Shown: one piece after another, positions 1 through 7,300 of the stretch | Layout: every line of letters starts with the position of its first letter | Position numbering within the stretch: the first letter of the stretch is position 1 | Assembly: GCF_900156785.1 (NCBI RefSeq) | Contig: NZ_FTOP01000010.1 | Span: 92,035-156,034 of the forward strand | Source of the DNA: Belliella pelovolcani | GTDB lineage: Bacteria > Bacteroidota > Bacteroidia > Cytophagales > Cyclobacteriaceae | Length of the DNA stretch: 64,000 bases | Direction: 5' to 3' | Program-made: the position numbers and the translations under genes | The notes under the pieces: model-generated | Seen by the model: only the letters and a program-made list of their open reading frames with translations | Databases searched by the model: none | Told to the model about the DNA's origin: nothing

Positions 1-1
1 T

Positions 2-1528
2 CCGCAGACAGGACATCATATCATGAATATCCCTGTACCACTGCAGGCTATCCAAAGGGTCGAAGTTATGAAAGGTCCAGGTTCAAGGATTTTTGGACAA
101 AATGCTTATGCTGGCGCTGTGAATATCGTCACCATGCTGCCAGAAGAGAGGAGTCTAAATCTTCAATCTTATGCTGGAGATTTTGGCATGAAAGGCATCA
201 GTATGGTCTCTTCACTACCAGTAGATTTACCATTTGGTAAATACAAGCAAACGCTATCCATCTCTCACGACGCATCAAATGGTCATTGGTACAATTCTGA
301 CTATAAAGTCACCAATGTATTTTATGAAGCGGGAATGGATCTCAACGAGAAAAATGAAATCAGAGCGATGGCCGGGTACACTGATAGAACCTTTGGTGCT
401 AATGGCTTTTATACCGATAGATTTCCTGATCAATGGGAAAGCATTCAGACATTCCTTGCATCCATAAGTCATACTTATGATCACAATGACATTTATATAC
501 AAACAAGGGCTTATTGGAGACAAAATACTGACGAGTTCAGGTTGAGAAGAAATGAACCTGAATTTTTCACCAACAACCACGTCTCAGATGTACTAGCTTT
601 AGAGGTAAATGGAAGATATCAGAGCAATTTCGGAACGAGTGGTTTTGGAGTAGAAGGAAGAAGTGAAAAGATTAGCAGCACTAATCTAGGGGACAGAGAG
701 AGGGCTTTTCTTGGCGTTTTCGCGGAACACAGGATTGAGTTTTGGTCTGATTTTGACTTCAGAGCAGGGGTGTATTCCAACTACTATGATGAATATGGCT
801 GGAGACATTTCCCAGGTGCGGAATTAGGATACCAACTTACCGATCGTTCTAGGTTCTACACCAACTACGGCGCAAGCTATAGAATCCCATCATTCAATGA
901 CCTCTATTATGAAGATCCAAGTAATGTATCTAACCCCAACCTACTTCCTGAAGAAGCGCAAAGTTTTGAAGTAGGCTACAAATACTTCAACAAAAGTGTG
1001 CGATTTGAATTGGTATACTTCAACAGATACACCAAAAATCTGATAGACTGGAGCAGGGCTCCAAGCGATGTTAGCCCTAATCCAAACAGATGGACACCAA
1101 GCAACATCTCTGAAGTAACTTTTCAAGGGATAGAGACTGGTATTCAATATGCCTTAAATCTTGGAGGCAAAAACTTCAAAATCAGAGAAGCATCATTTAG
1201 TTACAATTTTATTGATGCCAATTTGCAGCAAATCCCGGGTATAGAATCAAGAAATACTTTAACGGCACTGAGACATCAAGTGATCGGTGGATTTCAAGCT
1301 GAATTTTTCTCAAACTTCGAAACAAACATCAAAGCTAGATACATAGAAAGAATGGCCTTGGATCCATATTTCTTACTTGACATCAGACTTGATTATAACA
1401 GGCTCAAAACATTCGGCCTATTTGCAGAAGCTTCTAATGTGACCAATGCAAATTATATTGAAGCTGGATTTGTACAAATGCCTGGCAGGTGGTTCAGAGC
1501 TGGCATCAACCTCAACCTTTTCAAATAA
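2..1528 (+). CDS. TonB-dependent receptor, C-terminal part (5' end outside window)
   Basis: Outer-membrane receptor that takes up a large ligand using energy from TonB. The reading frame is open to the window edge, and the in-window ATG at 23 falls inside the conserved end of the plug domain (RVEVMKGPGS, then NAYAGAVNIVT), so the true start lies upstream. The remaining ~500 residues are a beta-barrel with many alternating aromatic strands and the TonB-receptor C-terminal pattern, ending in NLNLFK with a terminal aromatic one residue from the end. The ligand cannot be read from this part; siderophores, cobalamin or glycans are all possible. A strong hairpin follows the stop codon. Confidence 0.93.
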   Translation, partial: PQTGHHIMNIPVPLQAIQRVEVMKGPGSRIFGQNAYAGAVNIVTMLPEERSLNLQSYAGDFGMKGISMVSSLPVDLPFGKYKQTLSISHDASNGHWYNSDYKVTNVFYEAGMDLNEKNEIRAMAGYTDRTFGANGFYTDRFPDQWESIQTFLASISHTYDHNDIYIQTRAYWRQNTDEFRLRRNEPEFFTNNHVSDVLALEVNGRYQSNFGTSGFGVEGRSEKISSTNLGDRERAFLGVFAEHRIEFWSDFDFRAGVYSNYYDEYGWRHFPGAELGYQLTDRSRFYTNYGASYRIPSFNDLYYEDPSNVSNPNLLPEEAQSFEVGYKYFNKSVRFELVYFNRYTKNLIDWSRAPSDVSPNPNRWTPSNISEVTFQGIETGIQYALNLGGKNFKIREASFSYNFIDANLQQIPGIESRNTLTALRHQVIGGFQAEFFSNFETNIKARYIERMALDPYFLLDIRLDYNRLKTFGLFAEASNVTNANYIEAGFVQMPGRWFRAGINLNLFK

Positions 1529-1572
1529 AATAATCAAGGCCCGAGCATAAGAATTCTCGGGCCTTGATTATT
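1529..1572. terminator. Bidirectional intrinsic terminator
   Basis: A 17-base perfect inverted repeat (AATAATCAAGGCCCGAG and its complement) with a 10-base loop sits between two convergent genes, the TonB receptor and the lipid A deacylase-like gene. Its A/T-rich outer ends can serve as the U-tract on either strand. Confidence 0.88.
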
Positions 1573-1587
1573 ATCAGCCTAATCCTC

Positions 1588-2682
1588 TCAAAAAGAATAC
1601 CCCAAAGTCCACTCCATATAATCGGCTCTCCCACCGTGTGCTCTCAAAGTAGCCGCCGCCAACCAATTTTTCGTCAAGTGATATTTTAAACCGTACCTTT
1701 GATAAAATAGGTTATGATCAGCCCTTGGTCGCTTCAGGTAAGTGGCAAACTGTGTCAAGAAACTGAGCTTATTCATATGGAACTCATGACCCATAGCAAA
1801 GCCCGTTCTCCATCTTACAAAGTCTCTTTCCTCTCCAGAAGATTCATTGACCGCCATATTCTCCCTTACATACCCTCTATTATAATCCAAATCTAAACCC
1901 GCAGTCCAAGAACCAATCGGAGAATACCTTAAAGCTGTCGTGTAATTTGCTCCATAGGCAGGAAATACAGCAAAATCTAGCGCTCTGATACTTTTCACCC
2001 CTGAACGTAGCATGAAAGTATGTGTAAACCTTCCAATTTCATAAGCAAGATTCTTATGGTTAAATCTTTTATATATCTCAGAACTTTCTTCGGAAAGCTG
2101 ATAACTCAATCCCGCTCCAAAAAAAAGTATATTCAAACCTGAATTGGGCAATTTGCGCGCCGCATTGCTGATATGGGTTATTCCAGTTTGAAAATTGAGG
2201 TCAAACTTATCACTGAGGTCAAAGCTATAGATCAACTGAGCTTCTCCTAAATAATTCACATTAGAACCTATTGCCTTTTGGAGTTGATTATTGATTGGGT
2301 CAAATGGATTGGTCACATAAGCTAAACCCAGTGAAATTCTAGTAGAAAGCTCATTACTCCCCCATCTACCAAGAGTTGGCTGCAAAAATCCACTGATAGA
2401 ATAGGAACGTCCTGTGTCTCTATTATCGTGATTGATATATGTAAGACTCATACCTGCAAGAGGATGCTTCAAATGATCGTGATATTCCTTTCCCTTGAGC
2501 CGGGATGCATAATCAAGTTTAAAAAGAAATGGATACCCTTGCACCTCTCTTACATCAGAATTGTGAGCGACAGTATAGCCTTGAGAAGCTTGAAATTGAA
2601 GGTAACTTTGAGAAAACACCCCCCCACTTAAAAACCATAAAACCAATATTGCTATTAAGCAAAATTGCCGCTTATACATCAT
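1588..2682 (-). CDS. Acyloxyacyl hydrolase / lipid A 3-O-deacylase (PagL-like)
   Basis: Likely outer-membrane beta-barrel enzyme that removes an acyl chain from lipid A. The 364-residue product starts with a signal peptide (about residues 1-24, hydrophobic core ending FSQS). The stretch THISNAARKLPNSGLN near residues 169-184 matches the PagL-family active-site segment, with the His and Ser two residues apart (H170, S172). I do not see the Glu of the PagL triad at the expected distance. It is about twice the length of classic PagL, as is common for Bacteroidota members. It is convergent with the TonB receptor. Start ATG 2682 and the next codon are both Met, so either could be used. Confidence 0.8.
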   Translation of the reverse strand: MMYKRQFCLIAILVLWFLSGGVFSQSYLQFQASQGYTVAHNSDVREVQGYPFLFKLDYASRLKGKEYHDHLKHPLAGMSLTYINHDNRDTGRSYSISGFLQPTLGRWGSNELSTRISLGLAYVTNPFDPINNQLQKAIGSNVNYLGEAQLIYSFDLSDKFDLNFQTGITHISNAARKLPNSGLNILFFGAGLSYQLSEESSEIYKRFNHKNLAYEIGRFTHTFMLRSGVKSIRALDFAVFPAYGANYTTALRYSPIGSWTAGLDLDYNRGYVRENMAVNESSGEERDFVRWRTGFAMGHEFHMNKLSFLTQFATYLKRPRADHNLFYQRYGLKYHLTKNWLAAATLRAHGGRADYMEWTLGYSF

Positions 2683-2970
2683 ATGAACTCTCCTTACACA
2701 AAACTAAGATAATCAAACCTTGCAATTATTACGGAGATTCACAAAGATTGTTGATGGGGTACATGAGCAATTCAATAAAATAAAAATATGTAATATGCAT
2801 ATCCGCAATTAGACAACTAACCAATTATGATTAAATCCTAGTTCAACCCGATACTAATAGATATTGGATACTCATTGATATTGGTTTGAGATCATAGGCT
2901 TTTTCCAATTTTAAGGTTGTACTGACAAGAAATCGGAAATCATGTTATCTAAATGTAGCATGGCATAAAT
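2683..2970. other. Intergenic region, 288 bases
   Basis: AT-rich, with no convincing ORF. A TAnnTTTG-type -7 box on the minus strand (TAGTTTTG, 2699-2706) could serve the PagL-like gene, but no TTG lies at a good distance. GATATTGG occurs twice near 2867-2890. The right part begins the 348-base repeat described below. Confidence 0.5.
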
Positions 2971-2997
2971 CAAAAAAAGCCTCTTTCTTGAGGCTTT
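2971..2997 (-). terminator. Intrinsic terminator, repeat copy 1
   Basis: Minus strand reads AAAGCCTC, loop AAGAAA, GAGGCTTT, then a run of T. It lies directly 3' of the damaged tRNA at 3001-3071. Confidence 0.85.
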
Positions 2998-3000
2998 GTG

Positions 3001-3071
3001 TGGGAGTTGAGGGATTCGAACCCCCGACCCTTCCGATTTTAATCGGAATGCTCTTAACCAATTGAACCCTC
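3001..3071 (-). pseudogene. Damaged tRNA-Val-like sequence, copy 1
   Basis: The 3' half (T-arm and AACTCCC acceptor strand) matches the intact tRNA-Val genes nearby. The 5' acceptor strand is GAGGGTT, with one A-C mismatch, and the 5' strand of the D-stem is missing, giving 71 nt instead of 75. The anticodon arm is replaced by an 18-base palindrome-like segment with loop TTAAAA. It should not fold as a working tRNA. Its first bases also encode the last codons and stop of the GIY-YIG ORF at 3054-3314. Confidence 0.8.
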
Positions 3072-3314
3072 AGACAAGAGAGTCTCTATTCGTTTTCTAC
3101 TTTTCCATGACTTAACTTGTCTCTCCCTAAAATAGGCTTCTTCCTTAGTGTCAAACTCTTCAAAATAAGCAAGTTCCCAGTCTGCGGTACTCCCAGTGAA
3201 ACCTTTATGTTTAGAGTTGTGACGCCGTACTCTTTCTATTAGACTATCACAACTGTGCCCTAGATAATACCGATCCCTTGATCTTGAATACAATATGTAA
3301 AAATAGCATGGCAT
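3054..3314 (-). CDS. Single-domain GIY-YIG nuclease, copy 1
   Basis: An 86-residue protein consisting of one GIY-YIG endonuclease domain (UPF0213/YhbQ-like). The two name motifs are seen as YFYILYS (residues 4-10) and YYLGHS (16-21), followed by an Arg-rich helix RVRRHN and the conserved Glu region EEAYFRERQVKSW. It starts 5 bases after the terminator of the upstream copy. Its last five codons and its TAA are read from the 5' part of the damaged tRNA at 3001-3071. It is nearly identical to the copy at 3402-3662, with Arg for Gln at 15, Ile for Met at 26 and Ala for Ser at 43 or close to these positions. Family members are structure-type nucleases of mostly unknown role. The link with tRNA genes is the notable point. 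Confidence 0.85.
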   Translation of the reverse strand: MPCYFYILYSRSRDRYYLGHSCDSLIERVRRHNSKHKGFTGSTADWELAYFEEFDTKEEAYFRERQVKSWKSRKRIETLLSEGSIG

Positions 3315-3318
3315 AAAT

Positions 3319-3345
3319 CAAAAAAAGCCTCTTTCTTGAGGCTTT
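3319..3345 (-). terminator. Intrinsic terminator, repeat copy 2
   Basis: Same hairpin and T-run as at 2971-2997, exactly 348 bases away. It lies between the damaged tRNA at 3349-3419 and the GIY-YIG ORF at 3054-3314. Confidence 0.85.
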
Positions 3346-3348
3346 GTG

Positions 3349-3419
3349 TGGGAGTTGAGGGATTCGAACCCCCGACCCTTCCGATTGTAATCGGAATGCT
3401 CTTAACCAATTGAACCCTC
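3349..3419 (-). pseudogene. Damaged tRNA-Val-like sequence, copy 2
   Basis: Same 71-nt structure as the copy at 3001-3071: intact T-arm and 3' acceptor strand, 5' acceptor GAGGGTT, no 5' D-stem strand, anticodon arm TTCCGATTACAATCGGAA. The loop keeps the UAC triplet here (TTACAA), unlike copy 1 (TTAAAA). It overlaps the end of the GIY-YIG ORF at 3402-3662. Confidence 0.8.
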
Positions 3420-3662
3420 AGACAAGAGAGTCTCTATTCGTTTTCTACTTTTCCATGACTTAACTTGTCTCTCCCTAAAATAGGCTTCTTCCTTAGTGTC
3501 AAACTCTTCAAAATAAGCAAGCTCCCAGTCTGAGGTACTCCCAGTGAAACCTTTATGTTTAGAGTTGTGACGCCGTACTCTTTCCATTAGACTATCACAA
3601 CTGTGCCCTAGATAATACTGATCCCTTGATCTTGAATACAATATGTAAAAATAGCATGGCAT
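3402..3662 (-). CDS. Single-domain GIY-YIG nuclease, copy 2
   Basis: Near-identical twin of the protein at 3054-3314 (86 residues, same GIY and YIG motifs and conserved Arg and Glu regions). It begins 5 bases 3' of the terminator that follows the intact tRNA-Val at 3697-3771, so expression needs read-through of that terminator or a promoter overlapping it. The stop codon comes from the D-loop of the damaged tRNA at 3349-3419. The ORF stays open in both copies although they differ at several bases, and the differences I see change only three residues. This suggests the coding frame has been under selection. Confidence 0.86.
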   Translation of the reverse strand: MPCYFYILYSRSRDQYYLGHSCDSLMERVRRHNSKHKGFTGSTSDWELAYFEEFDTKEEAYFRERQVKSWKSRKRIETLLSEGSIG

Positions 3663-3666
3663 AAAT

Positions 3667-3693
3667 CAAAAAAAGCCTCTTTCTTGAGGCTTT
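3667..3693 (-). terminator. Intrinsic terminator of the tRNA-Val array
   Basis: Third copy of the AAAGCCTC / GAGGCTTT hairpin with T-run. It starts 4 bases beyond the 3' end of the intact tRNA-Val at 3697-3771 and is the natural end of the tRNA transcript. Confidence 0.88.
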
Positions 3694-3696
3694 GTG

Positions 3697-3771
3697 TGGG
3701 AGTTGAGGGATTCGAACCCCCGACCCTCTGCTTGTAAGGCAGATGCTCTGAACCAACTGAGCTAAACTCCC
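3697..3771 (-). tRNA. tRNA-Val (anticodon UAC), gene 1
   Basis: A 75-nt cloverleaf on the minus strand: acceptor GGGAGTT / AACTCCC, D-arm GCTC...GAGC, anticodon stem TCTGC / GCAGA with loop CTTACAA (anticodon UAC), T-arm with loop TTCGAAT, discriminator A. CCA is not encoded. It is identical to the gene at 3969-4043. Confidence 0.95.
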
Positions 3772-3794
3772 ATTATCTTTATTTACTCTTACTG

Positions 3795-3857
3795 ATTCGA
3801 ACTCCCGACTCTTCCGATTGTAATCGGAATGCTCTGAACCAACTGAGCTAAACTCCC
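3795..3857 (-). pseudogene. Truncated tRNA fragment, unit 4 of the array
   Basis: A 63-nt fragment with the intact 5' acceptor strand, D-arm and T-loop of tRNA-Val. The anticodon arm is TTCCGATTACAATCGGAA. The T-stem 3' strand and the 3' acceptor strand are missing and replaced by an AT-rich 23-base spacer. Its 5' end is 86 bases from that of the next unit. Confidence 0.8.
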
Positions 3858-3880
3858 ATCATCTTTATTTACTCTTATTG

Positions 3881-3943
3881 ATTCGAACTCCCGACTCTTC
3901 CGATTGTAATCGGAATGCTCTGAACCAACTGAGCTAAACTCCC
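3881..3943 (-). pseudogene. Truncated tRNA fragment, unit 3 of the array
   Basis: Same 63-nt truncated structure as the fragment at 3795-3857, with the same substitute anticodon arm. Its 5' flank (GAGGGAAAATAATTT on the plus strand) differs from that of the other units and marks the boundary between two 272-base blocks. Confidence 0.8.
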
Positions 3944-3968
3944 GAGGGAAAATAATTTAAATCTAATG

Positions 3969-4043
3969 TGGGAGTTGAGGGATTCGAACCCCCGACCCTC
4001 TGCTTGTAAGGCAGATGCTCTGAACCAACTGAGCTAAACTCCC
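3969..4043 (-). tRNA. tRNA-Val (anticodon UAC), gene 2
   Basis: Identical in sequence and fold to the gene at 3697-3771, 272 bases away. No terminator follows it. The transcript would run on through two truncated fragments to the second intact gene. Confidence 0.95.
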
Positions 4044-4066
4044 ATTATCTTTATTTACTCTTACTG

Positions 4067-4129
4067 ATTCGAACTCCCGACTCTTCCGATTGTAATCGGA
4101 ATGCTCTGAACCAACTGAGCTAAACTCCC
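4067..4129 (-). pseudogene. Truncated tRNA fragment, unit 2 of the array
   Basis: A 63-nt fragment with the same missing T-stem and acceptor 3' strands and the same TTCCGATTACAATCGGAA anticodon arm. Its 5' end lies 86 bases from that of tRNA-Val gene 2. Confidence 0.8.
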
Positions 4130-4151
4130 ATTATCTTTTTTACGCTTATTG

Positions 4152-4214
4152 ATTCGAACTCCCGACTCTTCCGATTGTAATCGGAATGCTCTGAACCAAC
4201 TGAGCTAAACTCCC
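4152..4214 (-). pseudogene. Truncated tRNA fragment, unit 1 of the array
   Basis: First unit of the transcript. It has the same 63-nt truncated form and is followed by a slightly different spacer (AATAAGCGTAAAAAAGAT on the minus strand) before unit 2. Confidence 0.8.
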
Positions 4215-4249
4215 ATTATCATAACAGCCGTTGCTGTCTTAATGGATTG

Positions 4250-4279
4250 CAAAGGTAGATTTTAATTCTTTTCGCACAA
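4250..4279 (-). promoter_or_regulatory. Promoter of the tRNA-Val array
   Basis: The minus strand has TTG, a 19-base spacer and TACCTTTG, a full match to the Bacteroidota -33/-7 consensus. It lies about 30 bases upstream of the first tRNA unit. Confidence 0.8.
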
Positions 4280-4355
4280 ACAAAAACTAAAAAAAAACAA
4301 GCTGATCTAAATTAATTGATTGATAATGAACAATAAATTATTTAAACAAAGAATT

Positions 4356-4397
4356 GACTCAGGTCTTCTCTAAGGAAATCAAGAAAAGACCTGAATC
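4356..4397 (-). terminator. Hairpin downstream of the aldehyde dehydrogenase gene
   Basis: A ~15-base imperfect inverted repeat built on CAGGTCTT / AAGACCTG with a 12-base loop, just 3' of the dehydrogenase stop. The T-run on the minus strand is weak. A better T-run lies on the plus-strand side. Confidence 0.55.
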
Positions 4398-4404
4398 AAA
4401 ATTT

Positions 4405-5949
4405 TTAAATATCAAACTTAATCCCTTGCGCCAATGGCAAAGCTGTACTGTAATTAATCGTATTGGTCTGACGACGCATGTAAGCTTTCCATGCATCTGA
4501 ACCCGATTCTCTACCACCGCCAGTCTCTTTTTCACCACCAAAAGCCCCTCCTATCTCTGCTCCTGAGGTACCTATATTCACATTGGCGATTCCACAGTCA
4601 GATCCTGCAGCTGATAGAAATGCCTCAGCCTCTCGCATATTGAGGGTCATGATTGCGGAAGACAATCCCTGAGGAACTGCATTCTGCATTTCAATCGCTT
4701 GATCTAAAGTTTTATACTTCAATAAATACAAAATTGGAGCAAAAGTCTCTTGTTGCACCATTTCAAAATGATTCTCTGCTTCGATGATACATGGCTTTAC
4801 ATAGCATCCCGATTCATATCCTTCGCCCTGCAACACTCCTCCTCGTACCAATTCCTTCCCTCCTTCTGATTTGACTTTTTCAATTGCAATCAAATACATC
4901 TTGACTGCATCCTGATCTATCAGCGGACCAACATGATTCTTTTCATCAAGAGGGTTTCCAATGACCAACTTACCATAGGCTGCAACAAGTCTGTTTTTTA
5001 CTTCATCATATACACCCTCTTGCACTATCAATCTTCTGGTAGTCGTACAACGCTGCCCTGCTGTACCCACCGCACCAAATAAGGCTCCACGGATAGCAAT
5101 ATCCATATCGGCATTTTCAGTCACAATGATGGCATTATTACCACCCAATTCCAGTAGCGACCTTCCAAGTCTTTGACCTACTGCTTGCGCTACCAGCTTA
5201 CCCATTCTCGTCGAACCTGTTGCTGACACCAATGGTACTCGGTGATCTTTTGACAAGTATTCACCTACTTTATAATCGCCTACGATAAGGGCAGAAATAC
5301 CCTCAGGTAGACTATTGTCTGACAACACTTTGGCTATGATATGCTGACAGGCAACACCTGATAGCGGAGCTTTCTCAGATGGTTTCCATACACACACATC
5401 TCCACATACCATCGCGATCATGCTATTCCAGGACCAAACTGCTACTGGGAAATTGAATGCTGAAATAATCCCAACAATTCCTAATGGATGCCACTGCTCG
5501 TACATTCGATGTGAAGGGCGCTCCGAGTGCATGGTAAGACCATATAATTGTCTCGAAAGACCTACAGCAAAATCACATATATCGATCATTTCCTGCACTT
5601 CACCGAGGCCTTCTTGATAAGACTTACCCATTTCGTAAGATACCAACTTACCTAAGTCAGCTTTGACTTCTCTCAATGCATTGCCTATTTGTCGGACAAT
5701 TTCTCCTCGCTGAGGAGCAGGAATCTCCCTCCACTTCTTAAATGCCTCTTGCGCCTGAACAATCACTCTTTCATAAGCTTCTTGATCCGTCAACTGCACC
5801 TTGGCAATCAACGCGCCGTCTGCAGGAGAATAAGAACTTATATATTCCTTTCCAGTATCAACCCATTGATTTCCAGTACTTGTACCAAGATTTTCCGCTT
5901 TGATTCCCAGCCTCTCCAAAGCTGCTTTTATTCCATATTGATCTGCCAT
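4405..5949 (-). CDS. Aldehyde dehydrogenase, ALDH7 (antiquitin / aminoadipate semialdehyde dehydrogenase) type
   Basis: NAD-dependent oxidation of an aldehyde to an acid in the cytoplasm. For the ALDH7 family the usual substrate is alpha-aminoadipate semialdehyde in lysine degradation, though betaine and lipid aldehydes are also used. The 514 residues are the family's normal length. Visible motifs are the cofactor and general-base region LLELGGNNAII with its Glu, and the nucleophile in GTAGQRCTTTRR. The early IISAFNFPVAVWSWN segment and the C-terminal GGAFGGEKETGGGRESGSD are characteristic of this subfamily. It stands alone, with no lysine-pathway neighbour in the window, so the substrate is inferred from the family only. 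Confidence 0.9.
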   Translation of the reverse strand: MADQYGIKAALERLGIKAENLGTSTGNQWVDTGKEYISSYSPADGALIAKVQLTDQEAYERVIVQAQEAFKKWREIPAPQRGEIVRQIGNALREVKADLGKLVSYEMGKSYQEGLGEVQEMIDICDFAVGLSRQLYGLTMHSERPSHRMYEQWHPLGIVGIISAFNFPVAVWSWNSMIAMVCGDVCVWKPSEKAPLSGVACQHIIAKVLSDNSLPEGISALIVGDYKVGEYLSKDHRVPLVSATGSTRMGKLVAQAVGQRLGRSLLELGGNNAIIVTENADMDIAIRGALFGAVGTAGQRCTTTRRLIVQEGVYDEVKNRLVAAYGKLVIGNPLDEKNHVGPLIDQDAVKMYLIAIEKVKSEGGKELVRGGVLQGEGYESGCYVKPCIIEAENHFEMVQQETFAPILYLLKYKTLDQAIEMQNAVPQGLSSAIMTLNMREAEAFLSAAGSDCGIANVNIGTSGAEIGGAFGGEKETGGGRESGSDAWKAYMRRQTNTINYSTALPLAQGIKFDI

Positions 5950-6091
5950 ATATTTGAGTTTCCTATGCTTTGTATCATGGTAAAACTAGTAAAATTCTGA
6001 AAGGATTTGGTAATCCTACAAGTAGAAAAAAGATCAATTTTGAAGAGTTTGTAGATTTAGACCCCAAAATCATGCTTAAGTATATTTAAAG

Positions 6092-7111
6092 CTATCTTTT
6101 CAAATCCACGGCATCCAAATACCTTTTAAGCCCAGGGCTTGGGCTGAGCCTATATATAAAATTGACCCTATAATTGCCCGTCATTAAGGTATTGTCGAAA
6201 TCTGAATTTCGAATCATATTGACCCTATTGTGCACATAATTAAAATTCACAGACCATTTTTCAGAATTGTAACCAACAAAACCCCTTAAAAATAGATTTG
6301 AGCTAAATCCCCATCGGTTACTTGCTCCTTCATTAAAAACTAGCCTTTGCTGACCTAAACTAAGATTGGTAGACGCATATCCCGTGATAAAAAAATGCCT
6401 CAGAATCACAAAAGTATGCACATATCCCGCATTCGGACCAAACTGAAAGAAATTGGCTTGGTTGAAATTCCGACCCGGATCATCCAAAAATCCAATGGGG
6501 AAAATTGGTCGATCATCTATGGCTGTACCTCCATAAATCTCAAAACCAAGTAATGGACTACCACCGGATTTGACCTGCCACTCATTTTGCAAAAAAGCAG
6601 CTCTTAAAGATATTTTATCGCCATTAAATAAATACTGAACGTTGGCTCCATATTTCCTGACTCGCATCGTTGGACTTACATAGAAAGGCATCCCTGAACT
6701 ATGATCCTCAGCTAAATCAACATAATACCCCCTGTAAAATTGCCCAAATAAATCAATGACAAAATTCTTAGGATAAGCATGCACTTGAAGATCTAGGTAC
6801 TTGGTATCACCTGTACCCCTGTCAGGATTCAAAAACCCCCAGCCATACGCAAGATTCAATGTAAGTCCATTATAAGTCGCACCAACCCCCATATTGAGAG
6901 TTGAGTTAGGTTCAAAACGAATCCTCCTATCGGACAACCTATCTTTTACTTCAAAAGCCGTATACTTCCTCGATGCATAAAGCCTAGTTGTCAACTGATC
7001 CGGAAACTTTATATAATACACAGAATCTAATGATTCATTTTGCATAGCAAGCGCATCCTTTCCCATGATGACGAGAAAAAAAATAAGTAAACTTGTTTTC
7101 ACCTTTATCAT
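6092..7111 (-). CDS. DUF4421 domain protein (outer-membrane barrel)
   Basis: A Bacteroidota-specific protein family of unknown function, predicted to be an outer-membrane beta-barrel. I prefer the ATG at 7111 over the one at 7135, because it places a clean signal peptide (hydrophobic stretch LLIFFLVIM, cleavage near DALAMQ) at the N-terminus. The mature part has a short periplasmic leader (YYIKFPDQLTTRLYASRKY) and then repeated amphipathic strands such as NMGVGATYNGLTLNLAYGWGF and RVNFIYRLSPSP at the C-terminus. The gene is preceded by a leader with an intrinsic terminator (7174-7200), so read-through may control it. Confidence 0.82.
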   Translation of the reverse strand: MIKVKTSLLIFFLVIMGKDALAMQNESLDSVYYIKFPDQLTTRLYASRKYTAFEVKDRLSDRRIRFEPNSTLNMGVGATYNGLTLNLAYGWGFLNPDRGTGDTKYLDLQVHAYPKNFVIDLFGQFYRGYYVDLAEDHSSGMPFYVSPTMRVRKYGANVQYLFNGDKISLRAAFLQNEWQVKSGGSPLLGFEIYGGTAIDDRPIFPIGFLDDPGRNFNQANFFQFGPNAGYVHTFVILRHFFITGYASTNLSLGQQRLVFNEGASNRWGFSSNLFLRGFVGYNSEKWSVNFNYVHNRVNMIRNSDFDNTLMTGNYRVNFIYRLSPSPGLKRYLDAVDLKR

Positions 7112-7173
7112 TTTCAAAGCGCAACCATTAAACAATGAATTTTATCATTCCCAATTACCTTAACACGAATTAA

Positions 7174-7200
7174 AACAAAAAATCCTGCCAAAGCAGGATT
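7174..7200 (-). terminator. Intrinsic terminator in the leader of the DUF4421 gene
   Basis: The minus strand forms AATCCTGC, loop TTTG, GCAGGATT, then TTTTTGTTTT. It ends about 60 bases upstream of the DUF4421 start codon. No protein gene lies upstream on this strand for about 500 bases, so it must end a small RNA or act as an attenuator. Confidence 0.7.
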
Positions 7201-7295
7201 AATTTGAAATGAAGGTCAGAAAAAACAATTGTCATTATAACCTTCATCTCTTACTTCTATCAAAAGTCTTTAGCAAAAAAAGTTGCTTAATCACC
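7174..7295 (-). ncRNA. Candidate leader RNA or small RNA upstream of the DUF4421 gene
   Basis: It runs from a consensus promoter (7301-7333) to an intrinsic terminator (7174-7200). It can form a stem between ATGAAGGT (7240-7247 side) and ACCTTCAT (7209-7216 side). It also contains a 25-codon ORF (ATG at 7247, TAA ending at 7170) that runs through the terminator hairpin, as leader peptides do. No sequence family was recognised. Confidence 0.45.
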
Positions 7296-7300
7296 CGATA

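Larger units (their letters stand above)
2957..3725. repeat. 348-base tandem direct repeat (two full copies and a partial third)
   Basis: The sequence beginning AGCATGGCATAAATC recurs at 2957, 3305 and 3653, an exact 348-base period. Each full copy contains, in minus-strand order, a damaged tRNA, an intrinsic terminator, and (across the copy boundary) a GIY-YIG ORF. The third copy is identical through the terminator and the tRNA T-arm, then switches to the intact tRNA-Val anticodon arm near 3726. The two full copies differ at only a few bases, so duplication was recent or is maintained by gene conversion. Confidence 0.93.

Noticed and set aside
3001..3419. The two cassette tRNAs as functional tRNAs
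   Set aside because: They lack the 5' D-stem strand, have an acceptor mismatch and a non-standard anticodon arm.
3795..4214. Regular 86-base repeats considered as a CRISPR array
   Set aside because: The units are tRNA sequences with constant spacers, and the spacers do not differ as CRISPR spacers would. No cas genes are present.
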